This document shows positions 32,387 through 43,692 of a DNA stretch of 64,000 nt, one piece after another. Source of the stretch: Echria macrotheca (lineage: Eukaryota; Ascomycota; Sordariomycetes; Sordariales; Schizotheciaceae); contig MU839833.1 of assembly GCA_030411725.1 (NCBI GenBank), forward strand, positions 992,001 through 1,056,000, read 5' to 3'. The notes beneath the pieces are model-generated. The model searched no databases. It had not been told where the DNA came from and was given only the letters and a program-made list of their open reading frames with translations. The position numbers and the translations under genes were made by a program. Within the stretch, counting starts at the first letter, position 1. Each line of letters opens with the position of its first letter.

Positions 32387-32749
32387 ATGCAGCCGACGCG
32401 CATCCTCCAGGGCATGCGCTACCGCAAGCTGCGCCTGACGACCAAGGACGTCAACAAGGGCTACTACAAGGGCACTGGCTCCGGTTCCATGGGCCGCCAC
32501 ACCAAGCACGGCGGCTATGTGATTGAGTGGGACAAGGTCCGGACCTACGTGTGTCCGCCGCTCGAGGGGTTCAAGGTGCGATGATTTTCCCTGGAAGAAA
32601 CCAAAACATACTGACTCGCCCGACAGCTCACCCCCTTCGTATCCCAGACGATCCGGCCCCAGCACGGCATATATAACGGGGACCCCAATGGCCCCAGGAA
32701 CCCAGAGCTCTATCTCTCGCGGTGGAAGAGCGAGAACGGGTTTGACTGA
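32387..32749 (+). CDS. mrpl27: Mitochondrial large-subunit ribosomal protein mL41 (MRPL27)
   Basis: Exons 32387-32575 and 32627-32749 encode 103 residues. It is a protein of the mitochondrial ribosomal large subunit. Fungal L27/mL41 hallmarks: 'RYRKLRLTTKDVNKGYYKGT' near the N-terminus, 'GSMGRHTKHGGYVIEWDKVR', 'TYVCPPLEGFK' and, after the 51-bp intron, 'LTPFVSQTIRP' with 'PELYLSRWKSENGFD' at the end. The strongly basic N-terminus (no acidic residue in the first 20) fits import into mitochondria. Confidence 0.94.
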
Positions 32750-33005
32750 GTGCTGCTGCGGGATCAACAAGGGGATATCTGCTGCGAGCAAGGGGTGGGA
32801 TACGGCGTTCTTTGGATGTATAAGGAAGGGATGGCTGTGCAAATTCTGTAATGCCACTGTACAAATACTAGCATGAATCAAGCTCCAAATACCATGTGCA
32901 TTTTCAAATCTATACAATATACTACAATCTGTATTATTTATCTTCAGACAAGGGAAACGAGGGTATCCAAACTATGTAAATGAGTCGCCTCCTGTTTGTA
33001 TAGCT

Positions 33006-35767
33006 TTACTTCACCTGCGGGGCTTCCTCCGCCGTAACAAATCTCTCGAGCCCCGGTCTGCCGCCCGGCGTCATCAGGCCGGGTGTCACCAAGGGCGTAA
33101 CAAATGGTGCCGATGCGGTCCCATCAGTCGCTCCGTCATCCACATCCCCAAGCCAGTCCTCACGAACAATCATCGGACTATTCATGCCGGGCGTGGCTGG
33201 CCTCGAGGGTTGCAGAGTAATCATGCTTGCCGTTTCGGACTCTCTCCGCAGACTAAAGGGTGTGGCGAGGCCCTCGATAAACACCCTTTTGCCGGTCACG
33301 CCCTTCTCCCCCATGGCGCGTCCGGGCGAGAGCATATCGCTGTCCTGATCACCATGCCCGGAACGATGGCCAGTTTGCATGGCCGGGGCAGTATCCGCAT
33401 CTTCAACGGCAACAGCGCTGTCCTCCTCGGTCTGCTGCTGGTCCGTTACCATTCTCCGGTGAGATGGCCGCGGGCTGACCATCTTGGCGAACTTGCCCGA
33501 GGCCGCTGAACGATCTTGTTTCTGAATATCGCTGAATTTGCGAGCACCATCGCCTTCAGCCGAAGTCGCACCTCTAACCCCCGGCACATTATCTGCCTCG
33601 TGCTCCCTCTGGACCGTCATCTCGTCGTGCTTAGAGCCCCAGAGAGACCAGAGGGCCAACCCGAGACTTCGCACTTTCTTCTTTTCAAGCTCGGCTCCTC
33701 CCATCTTTCTCCTGCCGGCAAGTGCCGTCGAAGGCGGTACTTCCCCTTCCCCGAAAATCTCGTAGCCGCCAGCCATGTCGGCAAGTCGCTGTTTATGAAT
33801 TTTGGCCTTGGTCTGACGGAAGCGACGTTCCCATTTCCTCTTATGTTCCAGCCACTTGCGGACCGGCCCAACCTTGATAACACCGACGTGGTCACGCTGA
33901 ACCGTGCAACCGGGGAGCTCCTCGGCTGGTGGAAGAGGGTAGATGATGCCATGGCGGTCGACGCGTTGCCGAATCATGTGGTCTTTGAAACGGGGTAGCG
34001 GCTCTCCGGCTTTCCCAACGGACTGCTTAGCCTCTTTTCTTGCTTCCTTCTCTTTGACTTCGACAGGGGTCTCTTGTCCCTATACGGACGTTAGCACCTG
34101 AATCTGAACGACCAAGGCTGTTAGGAACCCACCGAGTCTGGGCTCTCGCCCTCAATGGCCGAGCTAGAGGTGGAGATGAAGGAAACTCGATCGTCATCAA
34201 GAATGTCAATCTCCGTCTTCTGCGCTCTCGCCAAACACCAGGCGGAAAACTGTGCCACGCTCTGCAACCAGTCAGCCAGTAATCATCAAGCCCAGCAGCA
34301 TTCAAGGACGTACCCTATACATGTACTTTGCGGGACTCGTGAAGCTAAGAGTTGGGGCAACATGACACAGGTGGTCCCAGACCTGAAGCTGAACATCGGT
34401 CGGCGGATACATTTTGATTTGGTCCTTTGCTCTCTGGTCCAGTAACGCTTCAGCTGGCAGGTACCGTTCGGGGTTTGCACACTTATGTGCCAAGTATATC
34501 TGCTCATCACGTAGCATCTCTCCCCCGCCCACCATGATCAACAGGGGGCAAAGACCGCCCAACGTTGGCTGCATCACCGGACTAACCAGTGGATGCGCAA
34601 GTAGCTCGTTGGTGGTATACATCTGTAGCCCGGTTAGCTTCTGCGGGCATAACACCTCAACACCTCAAGCCACTTACTTGAATTTGTTCCGTAATCTCAA
34701 CATTTTTGCCATCGATGACAAGCGACAGACGATGTGTCGTGTTTGCTACATCGTTCAAGGTTGGCGCCGAGTGGGACGGACCGGGTTTCTCGCTGCTCTT
34801 CGCCAGGTTTTTCTTTTGTTGTGTGGCCTGTTTCTTGAGCTCCTCGAGTTCCTCTTCATCCGGTGGAGGCCAAGCCATCGAAGGCTTGTGGTGAAAGCCG
34901 GAAGCAGGGATATAATCCAGTGGACAGTCCTCACTGACACTTGGAAAGGAGTGCGTTAGATCTACCCATGGACTGATCAAAACGGCCCCTGCTGGCAGGG
35001 GAAGCCCTCTATCCCTCAATATGACCAATAATGAGAGGATCATACCACCTCCTGCTGAGTCGCCAGCTAGGACAATGGTGCTCGGCTCTTGTTGGGTTAG
35101 AAGAAAGAGGTAAGTGGCCAGACAGTCTTGAAGACCGCAGGGAAAAGGAAACTGGGGGGCTAGGCGGTATTGAGGCGCTATTGCTCTTGCTTTGAGCTTC
35201 CTGGCGTGGCGTTGGATCTGGTACCGGTGCTCGTCGACGCTCCCGAAGAAGTATGCGCCACCATGGACATACATCATGACGCGGTTTCCCGGGTCAATCT
35301 TCTTTTTGCGTTCGTGGTAGTCAGATTTCATCTCGATCCACTCGGCCTTCAGGGGAATCTTGGGTTTCCGCCATTGCCACCACTCCTTTCCTCCCACGCG
35401 GCGGATGCCATCCGTCCCGAGCTGTTCGGCCAGGAGCGTAGCAGCCCTCGCTAGATCGGTTTCGGGTATTTCAACCTCATCGACCTTGACCCATTGCGGA
35501 TGAGGAACCCACTGGCTGGTGAATGCCTGCAGTTCCTCGACCGTGTGGTTCGAGGCGTGCTGAAGGAAGGACCGGATCAGATGAAGGCCCTCATCATACG
35601 AGATGTGTGCTGTCGGCTTCTGCCGCCGTGGCTTGCGGTTTAGGTACTGCGTCGACTTAGCTCCCGTTCTCAGCTGATCTATTTGAGTTTTATTTTGGAC
35701 GTACATGAGACACCAAGGTGGATAGCACGGTTGGTGTCACGGCGAGACTGACGGTTGCCGTGTTCAT
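33006..35767 (-). CDS. Alpha/beta hydrolase (hormone-sensitive lipase type) with long C-terminal extension
   Basis: Five exons (35767-35705, 35646-34678, 34622-34314, 34261-34133, 34079-33006) give 847 residues with every junction in phase. The hydrolase core has the HSL oxyanion motif 'VMMYVHGGAYFFGS' (HGG at 149-151), the nucleophile elbow 'VLAGDSAGGGM' (Ser218), 'PLPAGAVLISPWVDLTHSFP', and downstream 'VWDHLCHVAPTLSF' with the probable catalytic His. So it should cleave an ester, possibly a lipid; the substrate cannot be told. An insertion between 'SGFHHKPSMAWPPPDEEELE' and 'ITEQIQ' is Lys/Glu-rich. The last 350 residues are unlike known hydrolases: basic first ('VRKWLEHKRKWERRFRQTKA'), then Ser/Thr/Pro-rich and probably disordered, with several TP sites. 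Exon 1 encodes a mildly hydrophobic 'MNTATVSLAVTPTVLSTLV' segment. It is found in this shape in other filamentous fungi as far as I recall. Confidence 0.88.
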
Positions 35768-36509
35768 CTTGCAGACCCCAGGTTGGACCAAATATCGACC
35801 TCGCTCAGATGTGCGTCCCTAAAAACAACTCCAGCCCATAGTCTCCTATTTAAATGTTTGCAGGAAGCCCACAGTTGTAGGGGCTGTGTCGCAGTCTGGT
35901 TCGTCGTCCCAAATCTGTCGTCTCCGGCTGTTTCAGTGCAGGGATGATGTCATCCAGCGCCAGCAAACAGCCTGCCAGCTCAGGCGCCTTCCAGCCCTAC
36001 CAGCAGGCCAATTAGCACTGCAAAGCAAGATGTTCGGGTCAATCGCTCTGTCCTCGCTTCCGGAAGTCGGGTGGTCCAAATAAGTGCCGTCGAGAGTCGG
36101 GACAGGGCCGAGTATCTCAAATACCGGGCAAAGGAACGTGGACGTTCACAACTGGAGAATGCATAGAGGCGTCTACGTCAAGAGACATGCATGGCCGCCC
36201 GTGATGCTTTAGGCTCGTCTTGAAATCGTGAGGCAGTCTCCTTTCGCATTTCGAGACCATTCTTCATTCTGGTTCAAGGAATCAACGAGTTCAATTCTAA
36301 GGTACTGTGACAGGTCGCGTGACGCACTGACCACCTCGGGAAAGCATTGAGTTCCGCGTCACTTGGAGCTTGCCTAGCTTCACAATATGTAAATACATCT
36401 GTTAACTCACGACCTTACGTCTCTCTTCTTTTCCTCGCCCCCCAAAAGCTTGATAAGTGTACCATACCTGATCTACATACGATACAAAAGAGAAGAGTCT
36501 CAATCCAAC
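35768..36509. other. Divergent promoter region, hydrolase / RING protein
   Basis: 742 bp, no gene seen. Confidence 0.5.
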
Positions 36510-37182
36510 ATGGCGACACAATACGAGAGCAAGTACACCTCCTTCACTCAGTACAGCGCGGGGCATTGCGGGGCATAGTTAACTCTTCTCTATCGCAGTT
36601 GAACACGGTATCAAGCCCGCGGAGAACACACGCCGTCGGCGTCGCCAGGTCGATATGGAGACCTTTACCTCTCATCTCCATCAAATCATCCCCGACCCCT
36701 CGGAATCCGCAGAACCACACCACAACCCCCACGCCGTCCCCAACCCTGCCGACGTCGGTGCTCTCTTCCGCCTCGTCCAGGACCAAATGGGCACACTGGC
36801 AACAACAGCTCCTAACGACCAGAACCGTGACTTCCTTCGAGAGCTCGTCGAGGCTCTCGAGATTGACGTTGCGCATCCACCCATGCAAATCCCCGGCGTG
36901 TCACAGGAGTACCTCGACGGCTTGGACAGGGTGAATCGCAAGGCGCTTAAGAAGGACGATACGTGTCCCATCTGTGCTGAGCGCTATCTCGATGATCAGT
37001 ATTGTCTTGTCGTGGAACTGCCATGTCACCACAGCCACCGATTTGACCTCGAGTGTGTAGGCCCGTGGCTAAGAAGCAAGGGAACCTGTCCGCTGTGCCG
37101 GAAGGATCTGAACAAGAAGAAGGAGGTTGTGGTTCAGGAGGACGACGAGGAGGACGATGATATGAATGGTCTGTACGCGTGA
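36510..37182 (+). CDS. RING finger protein, probable E3 ubiquitin ligase
   Basis: Model: exon 36510-36528, a GC-AG intron 36529-36598, exon 36599-37182, total 200 residues. The N-terminus reads 'MATQYEIEHGIKPAENTRRR'. If the GC-AG intron is wrong, the ATG at 36655 gives a 175-residue protein with the whole RING. The C-terminal RING (about residues 128-175) has 'DTCPICAERYLDDQYCLVVE', 'LPCHHSHRFDLECVGPWL' and 'GTCPLCRKDL', giving C-x2-C ... C-x-H ... C ... C-x2-C zinc ligands. The middle ligand spacing departs from the canonical RING-H2 pattern: the residue after 'RF' is Asp where a second His is common. An acidic tail follows. The protein likely transfers ubiquitin in the cytosol or nucleus; targets are unknown. 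Similarity to BTB/membrane RINGs is not seen. Confidence 0.82.
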
Positions 37183-37357
37183 TCCACTGCTCACTACGGG
37201 CGTTAAGAAGCAGGGTTGAAAATATATTTTGTACAACTCCTGGCTGTCTAGGAGCACGCCTAGTGTATGAACATGTCTATGGACGCCGTCTGGTCAACGG
37301 ATGCAAGAGATACACAATTATGACCTCCTCTCCCACCCTCCGTAGTTTTGCTCAGGA

Positions 37358-37774
37358 CTACTTGGACTTGGGCTTCAGGTGCCCGTGCTTCTTCCCGGGG
37401 TTGTTGCTGCTCTTATTCCTCTTGTGATCATCTTGGTTTCCGAGGCTCTCGTCGGTTGTTTGACTGACATCGCGATTGGCACCGCTGAATTCGAGAGGGG
37501 AGCCATTGCATTCGCTTTGAACGGATTCCTTCGCCTCCTCGGGTCGCGTTATCTTGGGGTTGAAGGCGCCTGCTTGGTGCTCCGCCGCTTGTTGATCATA
37601 GCCGCTCTGTGTATTCTCCGATCTCCATGGTTTGAGGTCCTCGCCGCTATCATCTTTTGACGGGGTACGCAGCGTGGCCGTTTGGTGGTACGCTCGACAG
37701 AGGGGAAGTCCCGACTGGCGGGGTTGGACTCTGGCGCCAAGAATGGCTCTGATGCTCAATTGACGGGCGGACAT
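37358..37774 (-). CDS. Small conserved protein, probably mitochondrial
   Basis: An intronless 138-residue frame facing the RING gene tail to tail with a 175-bp gap. The first 35 residues ('MSARQLSIRAILGARVQPRQ', then 'SGLPLCRAYHQTATLRTPS') are rich in Arg and Ser and lack acidic residues, with a plausible cleavage around 'RAYHQ', as in matrix-targeting presequences. The rest is polar, contains 'SGYDQQAAEHQAGAFNPKIT' and a basic C-terminal 'NNPGKKHGHLKPKSK'. No enzyme motif is seen. The presequence is the main evidence that the gene is real; function is unknown. Confidence 0.68.
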   Translation of the reverse strand: MSARQLSIRAILGARVQPRQSGLPLCRAYHQTATLRTPSKDDSGEDLKPWRSENTQSGYDQQAAEHQAGAFNPKITRPEEAKESVQSECNGSPLEFSGANRDVSQTTDESLGNQDDHKRNKSSNNPGKKHGHLKPKSK

Positions 37775-40700
37775 GGTGTCAAGGTTGGATTGTCTAGCGA
37801 TTGAGTGTTGGATTGTATTTCTGTCTTCAGGTTCTCGGTTTTTAAAGGGGGAAAGGTTTTCTCTGTGCGAGGTCGAGAGTTTTAGTCTTCAAGGTACATG
37901 TTGCTGTCATGGTGATGAAGCAGGCGTCATGTGGCCGACTAAGATATGACGTCATGCTGCGAGGTTGAGAACACAAATATCTCCACTCGTCACTTCTCTG
38001 AAATTCACAGTTAATAAAAGCCTACACATTACAACCCCTTTGGTGTTCCACGCGTCGACGTCCGAACTCTTCATCCCGAGCTGCTCACTATCCGATAAGA
38101 TTCCGACCTGGCGATGACGGATCTCGGCTGACTGGAATATGGAGAGCACAGGCTACTTGCGGTTCTGCTTGATATGTTCGGAGGGATTGGCCGGCTGATC
38201 GCGGTTTCACACCTCACATGCCGTGATGCGGTTTCTCAACTCTCCATTTATGTGCACTCAACAAGTTTCATTCCAACGGTGTAGCAGAGCTGGCCCTGTC
38301 TTATCATGGCGGACGAGGTCGATCTGCCGCTCTCGGAAACCGGGGATATCAGGGCATGAACGGAGATGGCGGACTGCAGGCCGAAGATTACCAGCGAGCC
38401 CAACCCATGGCGCCCGGCCGGTCAAAGCTCTCGGTGAGTTCTTGCTAAGTCACCAAGGATGGCTTTCATGTCACCAGGTTGCATCGTCCCAATCCGCTGG
38501 ATCTCGCCCGCAATTTTGCACATCGCTAATCTGGCCCAGAGTGGCCGCGGACGCGTGGATACTAATTCTCCGCACCAGGCCTGCTTGCGACCGGTACCGA
38601 CGCTGAAAACGAAGAATGGTGGAAACCTTCCAGAAACGAGGCCTGCAGGTGGTCATTTGCCGTGCAGGATTCCAATCCACCACGAGTTGTTTCAGGAGAT
38701 GCCTCAGAAGGGGCAGGCGAGCATCGGTCCCCACCACCTTGGCCACCTTGGCCGCCTTCCCGAGTGCCGCTTGTCTCCCGATCTTGTCGACTGAATAACT
38801 TCAACCTCGGCGAACGCTTCCTAGCGCTTCCTACCCCGCTGTTGCCCGGTCAGTGAACGAGCGGAGCGGAGTGGTGCCCCGAGCTTGCAAGCTCGCATCC
38901 AAGCAATCCAACGGGAATAGGTAGTGATGACGAGCTGAACGGGAAGCCGCCGTGAATGAGCTCACCACCGACCTAGCCCCTATTTCCAGCTCGCCCCGGT
39001 TTAATGAATTCCACTGCAGGGAGGCACGCGGCATGCAATCGCTGCCGAAGTGAGCCGTACACGTGGTAGAGCAGGGATGCCAACCGCATCCTTCAGACCA
39101 CTCCGGCGGCCGGGTGTGGATTCTCCTTTGATTGGTAGACTCAACCCGCCACTTGGTTATTCGTCGTTCACGCCGTCCGTACGTGGCCCGCATGCACCTT
39201 CGGGGCAGTCTGAGCGCCTCTCTGTCCGCTTCAAATTCAATACTCGACATGCGGTTCGTTAGTGCTCATACTTGCTGCAGATGGTGGTAGGCCGAGCTGA
39301 TTTCTCAGCCTGGCGACTGGTGCTGCAGAATGCTCGTGGAGACGCACGGATCGCCGATTTCCCCCACCCTGTGTGCCTCCCGACTTCACTGGGGATCAGA
39401 GAGTTCGAGAACCCATTGACACATGGGTTCCAGAGAATAGATGAGCACGGTACCGTTCCGTCCAAAGTAATGGACGGGTCAGAAACTTAGCGGTAAGTTC
39501 ATGTGCCGAATCTCGGAGTCGCGGTGGACCTTGAAATTCTAGACAAGGAAGACAGCGGATACCGGTGATTAGATATGGAGCGTCGAGAATCGCCAACAGC
39601 AGTCCTTTTCCAGCGCTCTGCACTGCTTTTGATGGGAGAGGGGATTTGCGACTTGGAGATAAAACTTCCATGGGTTGTACTGTACAGTCACGTGCCCTAT
39701 GTTAATAAGTAATGAAGACCGCCAAATCGGTTGCAACTAAAGAGCTGGTACACGAAATGAAACTTCTAAAAACTATTCTTTTCAAGGCTTTGCAGTAACT
39801 CGAGCTTATCGGTCATTGGAATTAAAGGCTAGGCTAGGTACTGGGATTATGGTGCTAGCCACTATAGTTCTCGTTGTGCTCTTTCATCACCTGCAGTCTT
39901 GGCCTTAAAAACTCTGGTAGAGCTCGTCCGTTGTCGGCGCCATCGTGCTGTGTATTATTGTTGACTAGAAGTAAATGTCAATTGCTATTAGTTGAAAAAC
40001 AAACCAGGTTTGCAGAGATCTTATACTGAAGGGAAATGCTGCAACCGCAATCACATGCCAGCTGGTTAGGTTTACTTTGTGCTGCAGCTACCTAGTATAT
40101 CCAAGCGGTGAGAGATTTCAAGGCGTGTTTGCCTGGCTAGAGGCTTCCGGCCCCTGGATCTACTGGTTGCAGGTCAGAGTGGACCAAACTGAGATAGATT
40201 GGTTGGGTGTGATTGGACGGTCTCAACACCATGGAAGGTGTACGTTTCGCCGCTAAGCCCAACGTGAAAGTTTGCCACGAGGTGTTTGTGTCAGGAAGGT
40301 GTCGTGGTGTTGCCTGCTGCAGATTGCAATGCAGCATCGCAGAATAAGACGACAACGACGACCACTACCGATAGTTGCTGGATGCGGAAATGCTGGACCA
40401 TCACGGATGGGACCAATTGCCGCAATGCGTCAGGGAGCGCCCTGGGAGCGTGGGATTGCTCGGCGGATCGTTCTGCTCTGCTGATGCCTTGAAAACTGCT
40501 GCTCCGGGGGGGGCGCATACGGCGCGGATTGCGAAGTTGGGAAACGGCCGTCTTTGTACCTGGCTGGAAGGGGTGGCTGACTGGCTGGGCGGCGGCCGAG
40601 AGCGTGGTGAGCACATGGCATTGCGCGTGGTCCGCCTGCGCCTTATCCCGGGGCAGACGTTGATTGACAGTTCTTGAAACCTTCAAGCCACCTCGTGCCG

Positions 40701-41610
40701 AGCCAAGGCGGGTCCGACAATGGACGAATCTTCAGCCCGCCTGGTACCTGTCCCAGCGCTTCCACGCGGTATTGTGCTGGCTGCCCTGAATTGACAAGTC
40801 CTTTCTCTGCTGTCACATTTTGTTGCATTCTTTGTGCCAATGTGGGAAATGGGCATGGCTGATGAGGTCGCACCCCTGTGACACTGAAAGACACCAACCA
40901 ACCCACCGCCCTTGGCGTCGCAACCCACGCTGCTGCTGATGCTGCTGGCTGCACTGTCCACGGCCAGCTCCACCTGGGCCCTCCACCACGGACCACCTCC
41001 ATCTCGTCGACCGATTCTTGGGACATCCATTCGCCCCCTTATTATACAGTAACGGTCTCTTGCAATACCCAGAGCTGCACTTCCAAAACACCCCCCCTCG
41101 CTTGATATGCAGCCTGTCTGTCGACGCCCCTTCCTCACCTTCTCGCCTTGTCCTGGATACCAGAATCGCAACCTCGATCATCCCCCTTTTTTCTAACTCT
41201 CTGCATCCCGACTCTCGTCGTGAACCAAGGTACCCCGCTGCGCAACCAGCAATTCTCTTCCGTACCGCCCACACGCCGTACACCGCAGCGAAAGCACCAC
41301 CGCCGACCAGGCCCGCCACGATTTTGCGCTGCATTTGGTACAACACACCCAATGTGGTGAAACCGTTTGCTCAACACACGCCCCTCACGCCGTCGACGCA
41401 CAAATACCGGATCGTTACCAGTCGATTGGGATTGCTTGCCATCTGCTCTTTCCCTTGCGTCCTCGAATGCTCTCGGTCTTACGGCAGACTGCCCCGTCGA
41501 TCGATCCGAGCGTTGTGGACCCAGGGCGACTAGAATGAGGTTGCCTTGATCGTTGGAAGCTAGATCGAACCATTGCCTACTCGACTGAGAGCCACTAGCA
41601 ATCGGCGGCC
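37775..41610. other. Gene-poor 3.8-kb stretch
   Basis: No supported gene. The 39.66-40.13 kb part is visibly richer in A and T with many TpA steps, which could be remnants of RIP-mutated repeats. The last 0.5 kb before 41611 is pyrimidine-rich and looks like the 5' leader of the kinase gene. Confidence 0.4.
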
Positions 41611-43692
41611 ATGGGAAACAGCCAAGGAAAGCCCGTCGAGTTTGACGGCGAAGGTGAGAACATCGGCTTATGGCTTCTGGCCCGCCAGCATACTGACTGC
41701 TTGTCTTTTTTTCGGTAGTAAACCTGAATCACTTCCGCCTTCTCCGCGTGGTGGGTCGAGGTGCCTTTGGCAAAGTTCGAATTGTTGAGAGAAAAGACAC
41801 CGGTCTTTCCTTTGCATTGAAATATATTCGGAAAGATGAGGGCAAGTTTTTGTTACCCAAGCCAATTGGGATTGCCGACTAACCATCCGTCACCGACAGT
41901 TGTACGATCCGAGAGCGTCCGTAATATCATCCGCGAACGACGCATGCTCGAGCATGTCAACCACCCCTTCATTTGCAACTTGCGGTACAGTTTCCAGGAT
42001 ATCGAATACATGTATGCCCGCAAAAGAAGCCGTTATGAGGACAGTCGGCTGACATTGGTGCAGGTACCTGGTGGTGGACCTGATGAGTGGAGGCGACCTT
42101 CGATTCCACATATCAAGAAAGACGTTCACCGAAGAGGCTGTCCGGTTCTGGATCGCCGAGCTAGGCTGCGCGTTGAGGTACATCCACGGGCAAGGCATCA
42201 TCCATCGAGACGTCAAGCCCGACAACGTACTTCTCGACGCCGATGGTCATGTTCATCTGACAGACTTCGTGAGAACAAACCTCCAAATGCAGGTACAGAG
42301 CTTGGCTAACCGCTTGCTAGAATGTTGCGTCCGACATAGTGCCGGGCAAGGTGCTTACGAGCAAATCTGGCACATTGGCGTACCTCGCGCCAGAGGTGTA
42401 CGCCGGACACGGTTATGACGTGCGCGCCGACTGGTGGTCACTGGGTGTTCTCTTCTACGAGTGCATATACAACAAGGTACGAGATGGCTTTGGACCCAGC
42501 AGTCCTACAGCGGGCTGGACAGGTCGACTTAAACCGGATTGTCCCGCTCGCTCTGCAGAGGTGGCTTCGCCATATAAGTCAGCCAGAGGCTAACATTGTA
42601 ACAGCGGCCGTTTGAAGGCAACTCAGAGTCATCGCTCAGCCAGGTCATCCAAGCCGCGAAACCAAAATTCCCCGTTACGAACCCGCCGGTGAATTTCTTG
42701 TGTCTCTACGCCATCAGAGATGCGTTGGAGCTTAACCCCGACAAGCGATTGGGGGCGACATGGGAAAGCTTTACGAAGCACGAATTCTTCGCACCCATCG
42801 ACTTCGAAGCCCTCGAGCGAAAAGAGATTGAGCCCGTCTTCATCCCGTCATCAGAAAAGACAAACTTCGACGCCACCTACGATTTGGAGGAGCTTCTACT
42901 TGAAGAGGCACCGCTGGAGGCTCGCGCTCGGAGACAAAAACCACGAGAACGGCTCAAGGAAGACGCTACCGACAAGGAGATCCGAGAAGATGAGCTCTAC
43001 CGTATGATCGAGACAGATTTCCGGCCATTCGATTACACCGTCGCCGCGTACAAGAAGTTAGTGGTATGATTGGGAGTTCTGCGGTACTGTTGCTAACATA
43101 TGTCAGGATCGTGCTGGACGGACAGGGCAGCCCACAAGCCTCGGTGAATGGCGCAGACGAGAATGCCCAACCACAAGCATTAACGACTGAGGGTGCCATT
43201 CCCGCGCCATCCAGAACGAGCACGAACGGCACGACACAGTCGCAACATTTCCGGTCATCTCCAGGTCCCGATGGCGCATCGGAGGGTGGCACAAGCCCAT
43301 CGAGCGTGAATAAGATCCCGCGGCCTTCGAGCAACCACCAGCGGAGGGGTCCCCCGGGACGCCCACCGCCGCTCCCTCCATATCCACAGAGCTATACGAA
43401 TAATGCCGCGGGGAGGACAGGCCGACCCGGGGCCCCGGGTATGATTGTCGGCAGTCCTACCGGCGGTGTTCAGGTTACGTTGGATGGCAGCAGCAGCTGG
43501 AGCGACCTGGCGCGACAAGATGCGACACTTCCGGCTGACGCGAGCGGCGCTAATAACGACCCTAACGGCAAGCCGGAGGGCTCTGGCGGTGTATTCGGCT
43601 TCCTGAACAGGAAGAAGGGGCGGGGGCATAGTCCCAAGCCAAAAGAAAGAGGTGTTCTTGGAAAGGAGGGTGCCCGAGTGGTCATTGGTTGA
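41611..43692 (+). CDS. AGC serine/threonine kinase, YANK/STK32-like
   Basis: Seven exons (41611-41653, 41719-41841, 41900-42011, 42064-42268, 42321-42476, 42605-43056, 43107-43692) encode 558 residues, all phases consistent. The start 'MGNSQGK' is a good N-myristoylation signal, pointing to membrane association. Kinase motifs: glycine loop 'GRGAFGKVRIV', ATP-binding Lys in 'FALKYIRKDE', 'HRDVKPDNVLLD', a DFN triad ('LTDFNVASD') instead of DFG, 'GTLAYLAPEV' and 'VRADWWSLGVLFYE'. The Asn in DFN is typical of the STK32/YANK branch. After the kinase domain comes a C-lobe extension ('FDYTVAAYKK') and about 190 residues rich in Ser/Pro/Gly, probably disordered, ending with a basic patch. Intron 2 (41842-41899) has a GC donor (GCAAGT). 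Substrates are unknown. Confidence 0.92.
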
